Shown here piece by piece: positions 1 through 12,659 of a stretch of DNA of 64,000 bases. The notes under the pieces are model-generated. The model was not told the DNA's origin and ran no database searches. It saw only the letters and a list, made by a program, of their open reading frames with translations. The stretch lies in the NCBI GenBank assembly GCA_020152595.1, contig JAIGNY010001849.1:535501-599500 (forward strand), read 5' to 3'. The position numbers and the translations under genes were made by a program. The DNA comes from Chiridota heheva (taxonomy: Eukaryota > Echinodermata > Holothuroidea > Apodida > Chiridotidae). Numbering within the stretch: the stretch's first letter is position 1; each line of letters opens with the position of its first letter.

Positions 1-821
<821 letters not shown>

Positions 822-988
822 GGTTTTATACATGTTAGTTTAAATACAGGTGTCAAAGGTTATATTAATGTATTTTCAACACACAACTATAATAAATGAC
901 AAGATAAATAATATTACTGATCCCATGAAGATGTGCTTAAAACCTAATCCAAATGCACCCTTAGCTATGGGGTCACAAGTATGCCAGT

Positions 989-1220
989 CAGGGCTCAAAA
1001 TTAGCATAGGCCTGCTAGCCCAGGGCTAGTTAATTTTACAATGGGCTAGCACTGTTTCAATCATTCAAGCCCATCGGGCTAGTCGTATAATCAGAATTAT
1101 TGTAGTATGTTTAAGTGAGACATAAAGAAACACGGTTATAAAAATTCAATCAGGCTTGTGAAACGTGAGGTGAGAAAGCCTGATGGGCTAGTGGTAAATC
1201 AATGCTAATTTTGAGCCGTG
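989..1220. mobile_element. Non-autonomous hAT-like MITE
   Basis: A 232-bp element with 19-bp terminal inverted repeats at 989-1007 and 1202-1220 that differ at one base (CAGGGCTCAAAATTAGCAT against CACGGCTCAAAATTAGCAT). A perfect 8-bp direct repeat, ATGCCAGT, flanks it at 981-988 and 1221-1228. An 8-bp target duplication and ends starting CAGGG are typical of the hAT superfamily. It has no coding capacity, so it would have been moved by a transposase made elsewhere. The inside is rich in GGGCTAG and CTAGCCC motifs that could pair. Confidence 0.8.
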
Positions 1221-1456
1221 ATGCCAGTGTATAATCCCCCAACCCCCTCCTTAAGGGACACTGGTCTACTGTAGTGGAACTCATTTATAGTAAGTCAGGT
1301 GATGTTGAATGTAATGTGTTACCAAACCAGTCATTCAAATAAATACTTGAGATCTTTCAGGTTATGTTTCCATTCAGTCACTTCATTTCTGTCTCACCAT
1401 TGAACTATAAATACTTCAAGATGATATCAAATGGTTGTATTTGATTCTTTTAGCAG

Positions 1457-1583
1457 GGACTCACCATCATCAGTACTGGATAAGTATGGCTCCAGAGGCG
1501 ACCGAAATAGCTCGACCGGCTCCCTCTACAGCTCCAGGGATAAAGACAGAGCATCTACGACACCTTGCCAAAACTGCAAAAAA
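1457..1583 (+). CDS. PPP1R12A: PPP1R12 (MYPT) internal exon, Ser-rich linker
   Basis: An internal coding exon read in the frame of Asp at 1458. It encodes a Ser/Arg-rich low-complexity stretch (SSVLDKYGSRGDRNSSTGSL) ending in CQNCKK. The acceptor is the tandem TAGCAG at 1451-1456, so the exon could also start at 1454 and gain one residue. The donor is GTGAGT at 1584. The exon ends in phase 0, as the next exon requires. By itself it is not diagnostic. It is assigned from its phase and its position ahead of the MYPT coiled-coil exons. In the family this region links the central part of the protein to the C-terminal coiled coil. PPP1R12A, B and C cannot be told apart here, so the symbol is for the family. 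Confidence 0.75.
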
Positions 1584-2698
1584 GTGAGTATACCGTGCTC
1601 TCAAGAAGAGACAAAAAAGTACTCTTTTTTCTTCTTCTTTTTTGAAAGAAATATATCAAATTGGACTCAAAAAAAATAGAAAAATAAAAAAATATGAAAA
1701 TTCAATTTAGTGCTTTTTCAGTTAAAATGAAAGTTTCATTGTTTGATAATATTTAACAGTATTTGAAATAATAAGAAAATTCCTATTTTGAGCACAAGTG
1801 AAAGAACTAACAGAGTACTTTCAAATGATTTACAAAGCATCCCTGTGCTACCGTACGCACTTTATTCATGTCTACTGTTCTTAAATTGGAGCTTCAAAAG
1901 TACAAAAAAAAAAAAAAAAAAAAATCATGAAGTTGGAACTATTAAGTCTCTAAAAAAAGTTAAATTGCATCAAGACTCGAGAGCTTATAGAGCTGGTGTT
2001 TGTACCCGGTTTTCATGGCATTAAGTAGATGAGATAACTTTACTCCCTCTGGACTCCAGTTTATCACAGGTAAACTCCCTATTCGGACGTAGTACACATT
2101 TCACAGCTGAGTGAACTGGGGCAAGTGGGATAAAGTGTCATGCTCAAGGACACGCCCTGGGTGAGATTCGATCCCAGTACCTTATGAGAGAGACAAACAC
2201 CCTTAGCACTGGTCTGCTGCACTCCACTAAAGTGTCTAAATCAAGAGTTGTAATTCACTTTTAGACTATAATTTCTATAAGAACAAGCTTTGATATGTAA
2301 ATCGTTAAATTCTCTTAAATAAAGATAATTCAAATATAATATTTTTTGTAATTGATTGTATTGTGAATTTGGTGGATTTTAAAGGACTTCTTTACAGAAA
2401 GAAATACAAATCTTAATACATCATTTGGTTTGTATGTATATATATATATAAGTGGGACTTTATAGGAGCTTTGACCTTGGTCTAATTGAACGATTCTTTT
2501 CTAGTGAATGTTGAAAGGCCAATTTAAGCCTTGTTCTTGCTGCCTACAGTCAAGCACAATGCCCATCATAGGTGTTATGCTGATGTTGGCTATTGGTCAC
2601 ATGTGAGTGATAACATGAAGAGTTATATTTGCTTTGTATATAAATGTGGCTTTATACTAATATTTCATGAATTTCATGCTTTATTCTCCTTGTGACAG
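1584..2698 (+). other. PPP1R12 intron
   Basis: Intron from GTGAGT at 1584 to the acceptor TGACAG ending at 2698. It holds A/T-rich sequence, a poly-A stretch near 1904-1923 and a reverse-oriented SINE. I see no other gene in it. Confidence 0.7.
2005..2225 (-). mobile_element. tRNA-derived SINE, copy 1
   Basis: A minus-strand SINE-like unit. Its reverse complement contains a B-box-like GGATCGAATCTC (around 2164-2175) followed by the sequence meaning 'tccttgagcatgacacttta'. The same order of motifs (GCTCAAGGACACA, then a B-box complement, then a CTGG/CACTG end) recurs at 31995-32270 and 32755-33056, which shows it is a dispersed family. The internal promoter boxes are degenerate and the edges are approximate. 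Confidence 0.6.
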
Positions 2699-2833
2699 TT
2701 ATTTGAAGACAAAGATACAACGATAACAAAATTGCAAAAAGAAATTAGAGAGAAAGATAGAGAGATAACAGATCTGAAGAGCAAAGGAGGTGGAAGCAGA
2801 GCTGGGGCTGGCGGTGCAGATAATGACAAGAGG
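2699..2833 (+). CDS. PPP1R12A: PPP1R12 (MYPT) exon, first coiled-coil segment
   Basis: A 45-codon exon, phase 0 at both ends, between acceptor TGACAG (to 2698) and donor GTAAGT (2834). It reads LFEDKDTTITKLQKEIREKD then REITDLKSKGGGSRAGAGG and ends DNDKR. The first 27 residues form a charged heptad-like coiled coil (KLQKEIREKDREITDLK). A Gly/Ala-rich hinge follows. This corresponds to the coiled coil ahead of the ALERRIS segment in vertebrate MYPT proteins. In the family this C-terminal half mediates dimerisation and partner binding of the myosin phosphatase targeting subunit. The subunit brings the PP1 catalytic subunit to myosin light chain. Confidence 0.85.
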
Positions 2834-3124
2834 GTAAGTCATTGTCCCCATGGTGGTTTGTGGGTATCATCCGGGGTCCCTCATCATCAGCTTCCCGATA
2901 ATCATTATCATCATGATTTCTGTTCTTAATCCCTTACAATTGCCTACATTAGCATCATCACTGTAAACTGTATCACTAGTTTTATCATCAGCACAACACT
3001 GCTGTCATTATAGTTACTACATTTATTATCATAACCATCATCATCGTCATCAACACCACCATCCTTTTATGATCAGAGTCACAATCATTCATCACCAACA
3101 CCATCATTATCAACCCATCATAGA

Positions 3125-3625
3125 CATAATCAATATCATCATCTTTACCACCAACACCATAAGCATCATTATAAATGTGATCATTAATATCATCATCTTT
3201 ACCACCAACACCATGACCATCGTTATAAATGTGATCATCGATATCATCATCTTTACCACCAACACCATGATCATCATTATAAATGTGACCATCGATATCA
3301 TCATTTTACCACCAACACCATGATCATCATTATAAATGTGATCATTGATATCATCATCTTTACCACCAACACCATGATCATCATTATAAATGTGATCATC
3401 GATATCATCATCTTTACCACCAACACCATGACCATCGTTATAAATGTGATCATCGATATCATCATCTTACCACCAACACCATGATCATCATTATAAATGT
3501 GATCATCGATATCATCATCTTTACCACCAACACCATGATCATCATTATAAATGTGATCATCGATATCATCATCTTTACCACCAACACCATGACCATCATT
3601 ATAAATGTGATCATCGATATGGATA
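3125..3625. repeat. 54-bp minisatellite in PPP1R12 intron
   Basis: About nine copies of a 54-bp unit containing CTTTACCACCAACACCATGA and GATCATCGATATCATCATC. It is preceded by simpler CAT/ATC-rich sequence from about 2880. The unit is a multiple of three, so open frames cross it on both strands (an 18-residue period on the minus strand). I take these as by-products. Confidence 0.93.
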
Positions 3626-4397
3626 TTCATTTGTTGTCCTCCACACCCCTCCTTATAGTACCACACCCTTATCATAACACAGCTGAAAAATGGATTAATT
3701 TGGATAAGCTCTTGCATTGAATGTGGTGCACACTGTCAGATGCAGTAACTGCATTTATGAATCTTCTTTTTGATTCTTCAGTATACCTGTATGTATTATA
3801 TGACTTGCTCTTAAGCTAAGCAAGTACATTGTATGTGGCTTGTGTCATCCTGCCCATCACAATTCACTTCCACTGACTAATGTTTGTGACATCATTAGTA
3901 TCATCTTCTCTATTGTAATGAATCAGTGAGGTTACGTCTTGCACTTTTCAGATCCTGTCATGGTGGAACTTTACCATGATAGCATGTGTCAGTACTTGTG
4001 TGTTATGACAAGTAATTGATTATATAAGTAACATTACTCTGAGATGCAAATTCCACAGACCGGATAATTACAATGAATGTCAGCTGTGCAGGTTCATCTG
4101 GCGATTCAGCTAGATTTGTATCCCACTTAAAAGATTTGTAGCAAGTGTAAGCTGCTGACTTGGAACATTTTAGGTAGACTCATTGAGTTTGTGGTTTTGC
4201 TCCAAATTAGTGATTGGTTCAAGAACATACTATGCAACCAGTTACAGGGATCTGGTGTAGTGTCTGTCTGTCTGTCTTGTCTGTCTGTTAGTTAAATTGT
4301 TTAGTCAACAATCTGCCTATCCACCGCTTTTTTTCTTTCTTTTTGAGTATAACTATTATTTTATTTCTTACTTTTTTGTTTTAAATTGTGTTTATAT
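3626..4397 (+). other. PPP1R12 intron, unique sequence
   Basis: Ordinary A/T-rich intron sequence between the 54-bp array and the TIR element. There is a short TCTG run at about 4263-4285. No gene or RNA signal is visible. Confidence 0.5.
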
Positions 4398-4898
4398 CAG
4401 GCCTCCCGGTAAACCTTTAAATTCCTTTAAAATCTTTAAAAACCTTTATTGACAAATTGAACCTTTATTCCTTTCAAAATAACCTTTAAAACCTTTAAAA
4501 ACCTTTATTTTCAAAGTTAAGTAAGGTAAATGATTCGAGTGCCAAGGTTTTAGCTTCATTGGTAAGTATACACATCCATTTAATAGCATATCTGTTCTCA
4601 ACACACATTTAAAAAGTAGCAGGACCGAAATAAATTTCCAACTTCACGTAAGTAATGGACTTTTGGCGCCACCAACTGCCTTTTGGCGCCACCAACTGCC
4701 TTTTGGCGCCACCAACTGCCTTTTGGCGCCACCAACTGCCTTTTGCCCCAAAATATGCTCATTGTATGAAAATTTATTTAATGAGTTAACCTTTATAAAC
4801 CTTTTTATTTAAATCCAAAGCCTTTAAAAACCTTTATTTCAACTTTTCCAACCTTTAAAAAAACCTTTATTTTAAAAAAAGAGTTACTGGGAGGCCTG
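4398..4898. mobile_element. 500-bp TIR transposon (MITE) with internal repeats
   Basis: The ends are inverted: CAGGCCTCCCGGTAA at 4398-4412 and its complement with one change, TTACTGGGAGGCCTG, ending at 4898. A 6-bp direct repeat TTATAT abuts both ends (4392-4397 and 4899-4904). The inside is built of CCTTTAAA/AACCTTTA motifs near both ends and four 20-bp tandem copies of CTTTTGGCGCCACCAACTGC at about 4669-4748. It has no open frame. CAGG-type ends suggest a hAT-like or related class II element, but the duplication is shorter than the usual 8 bp. Confidence 0.7.
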
Positions 4899-5292
4899 TT
4901 ATATCCATATTGTACACTGCAGGGTCTCACAGAAGACCAGCTCTTGCTGAGTGGGTCACTCATACTGAAATATGTGATTAATAAAATTCTTACATTTATG
5001 CCAAGTTCTAAAAAAATTCTAAATACATTAAATGTTTTTGATTTTATTTCAACGAATGTAGATGCGACAGTTTTCATTTGAATAGATAATCATGGAAATT
5101 ACTAATGGGGTATATGGGCATATGATGGGAATTAGATTTGTACACAAAAATGAGAGTTATAAGTATTCTAAGCTTAAATTGTGGTATAGTAATAAGCCTT
5201 GTTTGAAATGCCTGCGTAAGAATGACGTCCTTGGTAAGGGTGGAGTTTGTTGTATAAACTCATCATTTGTCCTCATCTTTTTTGTTTTACAG

Positions 5293-5343
5293 GAGAAGAG
5301 AGCTTTAGAAAGGAGGATTTCAGAGTTAGAAGAAGAATTAAAA
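5293..5343 (+). CDS. PPP1R12A: PPP1R12 (MYPT) exon, ALERRIS segment
   Basis: A 17-codon exon, phase 0 at both ends, between acceptor TTTTACAG (to 5292) and donor GTGAGT (5344). It encodes EKRALERRISELEEELK. This is the strongly conserved coiled-coil segment that comes just before the leucine zipper in MYPT1 and its relatives, where vertebrate proteins read RRALERRISEMEEELK. The adjoining NDKR from the previous exon gives NDKREKRALERR, so no exon appears to be missing here. Confidence 0.95.
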
Positions 5344-5467
5344 GTGAGTTTCCTTCATAGGTTGCATTCCTTAGCAGCTCAAAACTAATTTAAATTGGAT
5401 TGTGTTTGGTGCTTCAAAGAACAAAAACATTAAAATTACACCAATGCCAGATTGATGAGAATTTTTG

Positions 5468-6693
5468 GAAGATATCACATTGCTTGGATATCACATTGCT
5501 TGGATATCACATTGCATGGATATCACATTGCTTGGATATCACATTGCATGGATATCACATTGCTTGGATATCACATTGCTTGGATATCACATTGTGGATA
5601 TCACATTGCTTGGATATCACATTGCTTGGATATCATATTGCTTGGATATCACATTGCTTGGATATCACATTGCTTGGATATCACATTGCTTGGATATCAC
5701 ATTGCATGGATATCACATTGCTTGGATATCACATTGCTTGGATATTACATCGCTTGGATATCACATTGCTTGGATATCACATTGCTTGGATATCACATTG
5801 CTTGGATATCACATTGCTTGGATATCACATTGTGGATATCATATTGCTTGGATATCACATTGCATGGATATCACATTGCTTGGATATCACATTGCATGGA
5901 TATCACATTGCTTGGATATCACATTGCTTGGATATTACATCGCTTGGATATCACATCGCTTGGATATCACATTGCTTGGATATCACATTGCATGGATATC
6001 ACATTGCTTGGATATCACATTGCATGGATATCACATTGCTTGGATATCACATTGCTTGGATATTACATCGCTTGGATATCACATTGCTTGGATATCACAT
6101 TGCTTGGATATCACATTGCTTGGATATCACATTGCTTGGATATCACATTGTGGATATCACATTGCTTGGATATCACATTGCTTGGATATCATATTGCGTG
6201 GATATCACATTGCTTGGATATCACATTGCATGGATATCACAACGCTTGGATATCACATTGCTGGATATCACATTGCTTGGATATCACATTGCATGGATAT
6301 CACATTGCTTCGATATCACATTGCTTATATATCACATTGCTTAAATATCACATTGCTTGGATATCACAATGCTTAGATATCACATTGCATGGATATCACA
6401 TTGCTTGGATATCACATTGCTTGGATATCACATTGCTTGGATATCACATTGCATGGATATCACATTGCTTGAATATCACATTGCTTGGATATCACATTGC
6501 TTAAATATCACATTGCTTGGATATCACAATGCTTAGATATCACATTGCATGGATATCACATTGCTTGGATATCACATTGCTTGGATATCACTTTGCTTGG
6601 ATATCACAATGCTTGGATATCACATTGCTTGGATATCACATTGCATGGATATTACATTGCTTGGATATCACATTGCTTGGATATTACATTGCT
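5468..6693. repeat. 16-bp minisatellite filling the last PPP1R12 intron
   Basis: About 75 copies of TTGCTTGGATATCACA with variants (GCATGG, ATTACATCGC, CACAACGC) and shortened 12-bp units (CACATTGTGGATATC) at about 5590, 5829 and 6148. Variant units recur in blocks, which indicates higher-order duplication. The array occupies most of the 1.7-kb intron between the ALERRIS exon and the leucine-zipper exon. Because 16 is not a multiple of three, all three plus frames stay open and cycle through the same peptide. None is a gene. Confidence 0.97.
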
Positions 6694-7046
6694 TCATCTG
6701 TGTACATTGGCCAAGATTTAAAAGGAGCCTGTCCCCAGATCAAAGCTGTTAGATTTGTACAAAAATTGATGAAAAGTCTTCTTTATAAAAGATTACAAAT
6801 GCCCTTCTTGCTGGAAATGAACAAAAACAGGGCATGGATGTATAATATAGGAGTTTAAGGCTGCCTGCAGGTTTAAGGAAAGTATTGTCAAGCTATATAC
6901 TTTAATTTACAAACTGGTTAATACAGGTATAATGCCTGGCCACTAAATATAGATGATACTCTGATGTTCAGCATCAGGTAACATAACCATATGATAACAT
7001 AACATAATAACATGATTTTAATTTGAAGTTTTTTTATCTTCATCAG

Positions 7047-7133
7047 GGTGTGACACAGCTCAAAGCCGATAACCAACGACTCAAAGACGAGAATGGTGCG
7101 CTAGTCAGGGTTATCAGCAAGCTCTCAAAATAA
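7047..7133 (+). CDS. PPP1R12A: PPP1R12 (MYPT) last exon, leucine zipper and stop
   Basis: Acceptor TTCATCAG (to 7046), then 28 codons beginning GVTQ and continuing [18 protein letters not shown], with ISKLSK and TAA at 7131-7133. The final block is almost identical to the C terminus of the leucine-zipper-positive form of vertebrate MYPT1. In vertebrates this zipper is needed for binding cGMP-dependent protein kinase I and so for cGMP-driven activation of myosin phosphatase. The zipper is encoded constitutively here as far as I can see. No alternative zipper-minus terminal exon was recognised. Confidence 0.96.
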   Translation, partial: GVTQLKADNQRLKDENGALVRVISKLSK

Positions 7134-8900
7134 CCGAAAAGAGTGTTGTAGCAATAGTTTATAGAAAATACAAACTGTATATCTCATCTCTGACGATGTG
7201 ACGCTCGTGGCGAGTGTGAGCACTGTTAGCTTCTCTTGTCTCCCTGCAGGAGAAGCAATGATCAACGTCATGTCAAATGTTCTTGTGTGTTAGAGAGAAA
7301 CATGGAGGTCAAGTGTATCACTTGTACAGTTAAATTAAATACTTGTGCTCGTTTTGTTCATCCTCACTAGTGGGGTGCAGTCAGTCAGGGGATTTTGAAT
7401 TTTTCGTTATTTGCTTTGTGCTCAAGGACACGCGATCATTTGTACGGTATTTAAAAAAAAGAAGAGACAAAAAAAAAATAGTAAAAAGAAATAGGAAGCT
7501 GCTGTGGACATAATTGCCCTGCGGAAATGAAGGCTTAGTGTAGAGGCAGATCACTGCTGCTAGCAAGTGCACTGCCACAGATGGACCACTCCTGCAAGCA
7601 GGTGAACCACTGCTGCTAGCAGGCAGCCCACTGCTGCTAACAGACAAGCCACTGTTGCTCGCAGGCAGCCCACTGAGGCAGAAAGCCGCTGCAGGCAGTG
7701 TGATACAGCAAAGTGTTGTATATAGTGATAACCTCCCTCGGACCTTTGTTGACTGTTTGCAGTTAATGTGCATGACCTTTAATCTTTTGTGAGAATGTGA
7801 CTTAACTCCTCATTACTAGCATCAAATATTTTGAAAAGCCTTGAAATTGTGGTTATTTGTCTGATTAGATTATGTGATTCAAGTGAAAGTGCTAATATTT
7901 ATTAAGGGTTTTTCCATCTAATGAACTTGTGAGTCTAAGGTAGCATTCATCCAAAAAAGTTAAAAGAAATCATGTATAATATGTCATGTGACAGATCACC
8001 TGATTCATCCCACTGTATTAGAAATATCTACATTTGTGAAAGGTGTGCTATTGTGGAGTGTTATGTTAAGTGCATAAATGTGGCTTTCACTTGTACTGAG
8101 TTGTAAGGTTGCTGTGAGAACTCATTTATACAGGAACACTTCTTGTTAGTGACATACCATGCCGTGTTTCTAGCATAGTCAAATCAATACAAGGGCCCAC
8201 AGCCCACTTGTGCAATAATATACAAACGGCAGAATTATTTGGATGTATAAAACATTTACTTGAAATGGCCAGATATCCTGACTTCCAATGATATTTTACA
8301 TAAGCAATTGCTACTAAATGTTTCAAAACTAGTTGAAGTTAGTAACCCAGTTAACAAAAATGGATGAAGTTAGCCTAATTGCCAAGTAATGGATGTCTTC
8401 CACAGAAAGTGTTTAGATATATTGTGATGAGATCACACTGTGTTTTGCAGTGGTGTGCAATGCCATTGAGTACGTAGTATGAATTGGTGCTCTATCATAC
8501 CAAGTGATTGTTTGTAGTTACCCAGTTGAATGGTAGATGTTTTAGGTTTGATTACATTGTGGAAAAATTAGCGATTGGATGACTTCCCTATTTATCCCTG
8601 AAAATGCGAAAACTGCTCTCGTTGTGTGAATGATACAGATGTCTGATTAGCTTGTCATTGTCCCAACATGCGTTTGGTCGTAATATTTCATTTGCTCTCA
8701 ATATTACATTTGTTCTGGATAAATTTACGTAGGGCAAAATGGTAGCATTTGAACTTTAATCACATCATTCAGAGTTAAATATGAGGGGTTGAAACTAAAC
8801 TCATTCTTACTTTTAAACACATTTTAATTTCTGAACATACCGTAAACTTTGGACCTCCTGGTTTCACTCTGTTGAACCTAAATTGAAACATGGAATAAAG
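7134..8900 (+). other. Probable PPP1R12 3' UTR
   Basis: Non-coding sequence follows the stop codon. The first canonical plus-strand AATAAA I noticed is at 8894-8899; others lie near 11297 and 11637. The 3' end is therefore uncertain. A degenerate CTGCTGCTAGCAGGCAG repeat sits at about 7550-7690. A 130-residue minus-strand frame at 7381-7773 looks low-complexity and is not called. Confidence 0.4.
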
Positions 8901-9209
8901 TTTTGGTGTAGAACCAAACTCATTTCATAGGATTTCCTGATGCATAAAACAAAGGTGTGAGTATGCTTGTATGTCTGTCTGTGTATTGGTGCTGCTTCAC
9001 CCCCTGAGCAGCAATATTGGGTAGCAGCCTAAGCTTGTATCAATCCTGTAACTGTCAAGAGTTCCATGCACGATTCAAAACTTTCTTCCATCGCTTCCTG
9101 CAATCTACATTTCTTCAACTGTGTGTTATATTTAAAGTTTGGGGGAAGCTTGATCCTTGAAGTCCTAGACTAAAGTAACCACCACATGTTAGGATGGCAT
9201 TCCTAATGA

Positions 9210-9318
9210 CAGGTGTGGTTACTGACAGAAGGCGTGGCTAAGGACAGTAGGCGTGGCTAGGGACAGTAGGTGTGGCTAAGGACAGTAGGTGTGGCTAAGG
9301 ACAGTAAGTATGGTTAAG
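9210..9318. repeat. 19-bp tandem repeat
   Basis: Five to six copies of a unit like GGCGTGGCTAAGGACAGTA, in unique sequence downstream of the PPP1R12 stop. Confidence 0.85.
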
Positions 9319-12300
9319 GATCATTATTGAATATTTCTTGGGGTTTTGATAGAAAGAGTACAATGATCCCAATAAGTTATTCAGGACTGACAGTTTATTT
9401 ATGCCCTTGTTTCTAGTAAGCAAACCTGGTTGTGGACTGAATGAGAGACTTTGTGAAGTGATTGATGATGAAGTGAATGTCCAGCTCAAGCCAATATAAT
9501 CTATAAAAAGATTTTGAAGTCCTTTCACATGGAACTCTACCCCTTCCTTGCTACTTAACCCTCATTGCCCCATTGCTTGTGTTGTGTTTAAGCCACTGTT
9601 CTTCACAAATGGCTGTTAATATGTGACGATTATAAAGCTGATCATATTTGATAGGGTTTCTCATCCATGGTGGATGATTGGTTGTTAGAGGTTTTGAGGC
9701 TACTATCTTCAGTCAGTGGATTGGGATAGCAGAGCTTGGACCTCTCAGAAGAAGGATAAATTGTGAAGAACTTTGGTTCTGGTGGTAAAGGTCGTCAGGG
9801 ACTCGCAGCTATGCAAGATGCTTTTTTCTCGTTCTCCTAGTGGGTCTTTGGACACCCCTGTTTCATCCCTGTGTTGTTTTAATTTGAGCGTTTCAAACAA
9901 ATTGATATTTGGAAATTGCTTGCAAGTAAATTGAAGGTCAGTAGGTTGGTTTGGAATGGTAGTTTAAAATTCTTGAAGTTATCTTTTGGAAAGAAAACAT
10001 TTTTCACAAACGTATTTGAAGTATTTTTGTATTGTTATTGTTGGTAATAAGGTACTGAACTATACAATGTAGTGCATACCGTCCTTACTCATTTAAGCAA
10101 AATAGTTCTAATAGATTTGTAATATGAATATTCATAAAATCTTTTTTTTATAGAAAAGTTTTACAAATTAGAATACAAGGCCAGATGGGAAATCTGCTGT
10201 TGAGATCCTTTAAATAGAATGTCACATGACATGAAGTTAACAGTTTCTGAGGTACATTCTTTAAACCAATTGTAACATAGCGATGTGATTGGTTCATTTT
10301 TTTTTGTCTGAAAAAATGTTGTTTACAAGAATTGTTGTGGTAGGCATCCTGTGGGATACACAATGCTTAATTTTATTGCTAGGGGAATCACGTTTGTCAA
10401 ACATACGTAAGCAAATTGTATTGTCATAGATAGGGTTATTAAGTCGGGTGGGCTTTAAATCCTGCATGGCCTGGGTTTCTGCCGTGTTCTGTTTGCTTGA
10501 ACTTGAGGCAATTAACTGCATTAGCTGGTGTTGCGGTCCTGCTTCGTTTAGGCTGCAGAGGAGGGGAGCCCTGGCCATTCAGAGACCCAGAGGATTCAAG
10601 TCACAGTAAGAATGAGAGGAAAGGAACAGACCACTCACTCACTCCCAGGGTGGGATAATTATGCACATGTCACTTGCAAAATTTATTTTTATTTTTCTTC
10701 ATTTAATGAAAATTTGTGTATTCTCCAACAGTGGAGGTATTTAAATTTGTCTGGATAGTTTTTTGTCTTCTTTTTTTTCGGAGACAGATGTAACACCTAT
10801 AATAGAGACATTATTCACTGTTTTATATCGATTTATATATTTTTACCATCCTTTGTTTGTAAAGGCTAGCTACTTATTAGTATTTCTGTCCTCGTGTCAA
10901 TCTGATTGATATGATTACAGTAATGAATGGTTGGTGTGATTGCGGGAGGGTTGTGACCCCTAGATGACCACATGTCAAAGGTCATTCAGTCCATCTTGCA
11001 ATGGTGGATTCAGAAACTAATCATGTTTAAGATCACGATACTGGATATGTATCTGCCTGATAATCCTTATTATTGATTGAAGATAATTAATAATCATTTA
11101 GGGCATGCAAGAATTCAGAAAGGTTGCCATCCGAGGTGCACTCAGTGGGAGACCTCTTCAATTGCTTGCAATCTGATTTTCTTGCAAAAACTATGAATTG
11201 AAAAATATGCAATTTCTGGATGTGAGCTTTTCTGAATTGTCTTGTTTTAGGCTGGATGTATTGTCTAATTTTCTGTTTGTTTTTAGTTCTTGTGGGAATA
11301 AATTATTTATTGTGAGGTATTATTAATCAAATGAGAAGTATTTTGTGCTGAACTCATTTTGTGTATGTACTAGGAAAGGAGTGAGCAACTCTGGGAATTT
11401 GTAATAAAAGTGGTTTCATGAAAATGTTGTTACTTCTATTTTCTTGTTTGGCTGATGTAATATAGACATCAATATTTGCTCTTGCCCTTCCCTCTGCTAT
11501 TGCAGTTCCCATTGCTCTTGCTGTTCCCTTTGCTATTGCTGTTCCCATTGCTCTTGCTCTTCCCCTTAGAGAAATATTACTGAATATCATGAAACTCTAC
11601 AGGAAAAATTCTTATACTTATATTTTGAGCAAAAACAATAAACAAATTTTGAGGAAAATGTCAGATATATTGGACAAAACTTTCAGAGATTTTGAGCGAA
11701 ATATCAGAATATTTTGAGGGAAAAGTCAGGATATTTTGAGGGAAAAGTCAGGAAATTTTGAGGAAAAACTTTGAAAATCTTGAGGAAAAAGTTGGGTTTA
11801 CTGAGCAAAAAAATTAAGAAATTTTGAAGAAATAGACATTTTAAGGAAAAACTTTTGGAACTTTGGAAATTTTGAGAAACAAGTCAGATTGTTGTGGAAA
11901 AGGTCAGATGTATTGAGCAAAAACTTCAGAGATTTTGAGGGGAAATTAGGTAACTCTAGGCTTAATTTAAAAAATTGTTTTTTTGCAAATTTTGTGATCC
12001 TTTTACCAAGATCACGGGTACTATAAAGACCAATTGCTTTTATTAGGTTTATAAAACAAACGTACTGAGCTTCTATTTTTCATATTGGAATATGCACAAA
12101 TTTTGGGAAATTTTCCAGCCAGGAAGAGCGACTGCACCCCCTTTAGTGGGGTAGAAGTAACTAAGTGGTAACATGAATAAGAAATCAAGATTGATACTTT
12201 CATGTTACTCTCCATCCTGCCTATTCTTCCTTCCATGAAATGCTCACTGTCACTGATCCACCATTGCAAATATCTTTCTATTTCAAACACCAGCCTGATG

Positions 12301-12659
12301 GTTCGTTGTTCTAGTATGAAATTAACTTCATTTCCAACTTCTTTAATATAATGCCTAATTAATTTATTAATTTCTAATTATATACTTTCTTTGGAGGGTT
12401 TAATACTTCACCATTTGTATCCCTTCCTATTCTCCACCAAACCAAGAAAACCTGTGTTGGCTTGCAGGAAATCAACTTTAGTCCCAGACTGAGGCAGATG
12501 ATGAAAACCTTTTTTTTCTTTTTTTGGACATTAATCAAAAATTTCTGTTGACATTAGGGTGCAATTCATGCAGTTTGTTATGTGCTTGAGAATCCCACAG
12601 CTCATAATGCTTAATATGTGCTGTTGACTTGCACACATGTCTCGGCACCACCTCCATAT
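9319..12659. other. Intergenic sequence, no gene seen
   Basis: No supported exon on either strand. It contains a short 36-bp-period repeat of CTCTTGC/GCTATTGC motifs at about 11480-11570 and the A-rich degenerate repeat listed separately. Open frames here are short and have no recognisable content. Confidence 0.5.
11635..11955. repeat. Degenerate A-rich tandem repeat
   Basis: An imperfect repeat of about 20-28 bases around ATTTTGAGGGAAAAGTCAGG. The copies have drifted strongly. A pyrimidine-rich degenerate repeat at 53680-54250 looks similar on the opposite strand. Confidence 0.65.

Noticed and set aside
5400-6858. Several long plus-strand frames (up to 350 codons)
   Set aside because: A 16-bp array keeps all three frames open with the same cycling peptide, and it sits in a PPP1R12 intron between defined splice sites.
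7381-7773. 130-codon minus-strand Ser-rich frame
   Set aside because: The middle is a degenerate CTGCTGCTAGCAGG repeat in the probable 3' UTR of PPP1R12. No domain seen.
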